A stretch of DNA of 64,000 nucleotides from the NCBI GenBank assembly GCA_026018925.1, contig JAKSZU010000002.1, forward strand, positions 53,028,337-53,092,336, given 5' to 3'. This stretch comes from Tupaia tana. Taxonomy: Eukaryota; Chordata; Mammalia; Scandentia; Tupaiidae. Positions 61,576 to 64,000 of the stretch are shown here, piece by piece. Below the pieces are notes generated by a model, which was given only the letters and a program-made list of their open reading frames with translations, was not told where the DNA came from and did no database searches. Both the position numbers and the translations under genes were made by a program. Every line of letters starts with the position of its first letter. The stretch's first letter is position 1.

Positions 61576-62143
61576 CGATGTTTCTGGACAAGTGGAAGTC
61601 TTTTTTGCCACAAGAAGGGCTTATTTTAGTTTAATAAGTTCTTTCTGAATGCTTCATATGAAGTAGGCAAAACTTGTATTCACATATTAATACAGATTAT
61701 AGGGCATGGCACATTCCAATGTCTAGTTAATTAGTAGAAATCAAAAAGGGTTTTTATTTGCAATTTTGCCTTGGAGGGTATTAGAGCAGACTGAGTTAAA
61801 CAAATGGCTGTACAGAATTGGCAGCAGTAATCCCCAGGTTGGAAGGCTGTAGGTTAATTAGGGTAACTTGATAGAAAGTGAGTTAATCAAATCTGAGGGT
61901 TGAAAGAATGTTCCAATAACTCAGGTTCAAACACACTTCAAATACACCAGCAGGTAACAGGAACTTAGCTTGCAGAATGCTCTGAAACACCGCAGCACCA
62001 GCAGCAGATTTGTAGCTTACAATAATGTCCCGGAGGAAGAAAAACCTTTGAGATGATCTGAGGCCATTTGGTCCCATTGCCCTATACTAATGAAAATACG
62101 TTAGAATTAAAATATTACCTTTGTAACAGATAAGGAGATATTG
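61576..62143. other. Intron 1 stretch, no gene seen
   Basis: About 570 bp unassigned. Last part may hold a faint MIR. Confidence 0.45.
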
Positions 62144-62394
62144 GTTTGGGCCATCCAGTGACTTGGTGGGTGAGGTGGCTAGATGCTACATGGATGACGG
62201 TGTGGTTTGAGTCCTGGACTGGGCGGCTTGAAAAACATACCAGACATGTGCATGTGTGTCCCCAAAATCCTGAAAGGAGAAATGGAGAAGGGATTGCAGC
62301 GTGGCCATCCCCAATGGGGGTTGCTTTCACACTTTCCATCTCTCTCTCTCTGTCTTCGGCACATGCATACATCCTCAAGCAGATAAAAAAAAAT
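62144..62394 (+). mobile_element. tSINE A-old copy
   Basis: Head TTTGGGCCATCCAGTGACTTGG, box B GGTTTGAGTCCTGG, dyad trace CCCCAATGGGGG, A tail. Confidence 0.88.
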
Positions 62395-62471
62395 AGTTTA
62401 TTAATAAATTGAACACTGTAGGTGTTATACTTTTCTTTGATGGTTATATTTATTAATAAATTCATTAAGAT

Positions 62472-63008
62472 GGGGCCAACAGGGACCAGCAGTTGGTGTA
62501 ATGGCTATGTCGCTGGACTCCCATGTAGTCAACCATGGTTCGAGTCCCAGACCCAGTGGCTTAAACTCACTCCGGGCGTGTGTGTGTGTGCGCCCAAGAT
62601 CCCAAGAAGAGAATGGAGGAGAAGGGATTGCGGTGTGGCCATCACCCTGGGGGATGACGTCTCGCTTTCTGTCTCTCTGTCTCTTTCTGTCTTTCTGGTG
62701 AGCGCACATGCCCTATAGCAAAAACCTCTCCAAAAATAAAAAAATGATGGGGCCAACAGTCATGGTGGTTAAGGTGCTAGACTCCCACATGGCTGACTAT
62801 TGTTCGAGTCCCAGACCTGGTGGCTTGATAATCACACCAGACACTTGTGCATGCACTCCCAAAATCCCAGGAGGAGAAGAGGGGAGAAGGGATTGTGGCG
62901 TGGCCATCTCCCCACGCTGGCAGGGATGATTTCTCACTTTCTCTCGCACTGTTTCTCTCTGTGTCTCCGGTGAGCGCACATGCCCTATGACAAAAACCTT
63001 AAAACAAA
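62472..63008 (+). mobile_element. tSINE A-old copy, outer
   Basis: Only its first 11 bp (GGGGCCAACAG) precede the inserted SINE; the rest resumes at about 62749 and ends GCCCTATGAC with an A-rich tail. Confidence 0.9.
62483..62745 (+). mobile_element. tSINE-A copy, nested in a SINE head
   Basis: Full length with canonical box B. GATGGGGCCAACAG at 62469-62482 and 62746-62759 is both target duplication and outer SINE head. Confidence 0.96.
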
Positions 63009-63136
63009 TTTTAAGACTTTTATTTAATAAGTATGAGTAAATGTGGACATTTGTTAGCTGGTATTAGATAAATAAAGTTACTATTTTTTTCAACTGGCCC
63101 ATGGTTAAATGAAGATGAAGTGTTAACACATGTGTA

Positions 63137-63216
63137 TTGGGTTGTCGTCAAAGTCATGACGCATCTTTGCATAGAAGAACATAGAAAAATACATCATTAC
63201 TTTTCTGACTGCCCAG
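63137..63216. mobile_element. Mariner-like MITE
   Basis: Left TTGGGTTGTCGTCAAAGTCA, right TTACTTTTCTGACTGCCCAG. TA at 63135-63136 and 63217-63218. Same size as the 28899 copy. Confidence 0.86.
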
Positions 63217-63219
63217 TAA

Positions 63220-64000
63220 TAATTAACTAGTAATGCGATCTTGTAAGAATTACCACAATATGTCTTCTGATCCTGGAAGGTAAAGGCCCACCGAGACCCT
63301 TCAAAACTGACCCGAGCAAGGAGGTTTTGGATTGAATGGAAAGAGAAAAGAAAAAGGTATCAGGAGCTCTAGTTCTATTTTATTTTCCCTTTTCCACTTT
63401 CAATAAGCTAAAACTGGAGTTTTGCTTTAGGAACCCATAGTAGAAATTTGTTATGTATATACCATCAGCAAAATCCAGTGCTGATGGTTATGATGGCTTT
63501 TTATGGTGTGTGTACGTGTGTGTGTGTGTAAAGAACAGACACCCAGCATAGGTCTTTGACGTGGACTTCCTTGCCTTGGGTAGTAGTGAGGAAAAGGAGT
63601 GTCTGTGAGGAGGGAGAGGGGAGTGGAGGAGAGACAGGTGACAGCAGTCAGAGGAAACAATGAATGAGACCACCATCTTGCTTGTGTAATTGCCACTTCT
63701 TGGCCCCTCCACCATCGTCCCCTGCTGTAGGATGATGCTGGAACTAACTCTGAGTGATTAAAGGAGCTAGCTGAGTAAAGGCGGGATCTGGGGCTCAGTG
63801 CCGGCATGGCTGGGTGGAGTAGCAGCTGTTGATGCATAGGAACAGCACGAACTTCCAGGGAACTCTTCCTCCTGTGGTCCTTTTTATTCCTGAGTCATCA
63901 AGTGTAGTTACTCAATTTCTGCTGCGCCCAGCTACTCAGAAACCAAACGGGAAGGAAATCTTTTCTTTTGTTTCCTTTTTAAATTTCTATCTTGTTTGTT
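63220..64000. other. Intron 1, right end of window, no gene seen
   Basis: No SINE or exon recognised in about 780 bp. A short GT run lies at 63506-63530. Confidence 0.5.

Noticed and set aside
1271-62745. SINE heads as genuine tRNA genes
   Set aside because: Box A and box B are present, but there is no complete cloverleaf with paired acceptor ends, and each is followed by the SINE body and an A tail.
63506-63530. GT run as a regulatory Z-DNA element
   Set aside because: Short and imperfect; no support beyond composition.

Overview
The window is nuclear DNA of a placental mammal. It holds the start of one protein-coding gene inside a very SINE-dense intergenic and intronic landscape. The gene is SLC16A10 (aromatic amino-acid transporter TAT1/MCT10), + strand. 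Its CpG-island promoter lies at about 33.77-34.76 kb, its first coding exon at 34295-34625, and a GT splice donor follows at 34626. Everything to the right is intron 1, still open at 64 kb. Everything to the left is intergenic; in human this is the RPF2 to SLC16A10 interval (from memory).

Organism: the sequence is dominated by more than 100 copies of a tRNA-derived SINE that is not Alu, B1/B2, rabbit C, CAN or a bovid element. One 7SL-derived free monomer and three tRNA/7SL composite SINEs point to Euarchontoglires. By elimination, and from what I remember of colugo CYN-type tRNA SINEs, a colugo (Dermoptera, e.g. Galeopterus) is my best guess, at about 0.6. I could not verify this.

Repeat naming used below. 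tSINE-A is about 250 bp: a tRNA-like head with Pol III boxes A and B, a GC-rich body with a C6/G6 dyad, a CT-rich stretch, a 'CCCTATAGC' end and an A tail. tSINE-B is about 150 bp: a similar head joined directly to the CT-rich stretch, then a 'GGTCAAATTAAA' end. 'A-old' marks diverged A-like copies. tSINE-C is a third, very diverged tRNA-headed family. Minus-strand copies begin with a T run and end in '...CTGCTGGTCCC'.

Layout. 1-34 kb: SINEs, often nested or tandem; a processed LAMTOR3 pseudogene (about 7.6-8.9 kb, minus); mariner-like 80-bp MITEs; an MLT1-type LTR fossil (21.8-22.4 kb); and an antisense L1 3' region (30.7-32.6 kb) carrying five SINE insertions. 33.1-35.6 kb: a SINE-free promoter and first-exon zone. 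35.6-64 kb: intron 1 with about 50 SINEs, mostly antisense to the gene, plus L2, MIR and L1 relics, two more MITEs and AT-rich microsatellites.

I see no CRISPR array, RNA gene, intact mobile-element gene or bacterial-type system. The most notable signals are a young tSINE-A subfamily with an altered box B, repeated reuse of the same insertion sites, the composite tRNA/7SL SINE, and the LAMTOR3 pseudogene.
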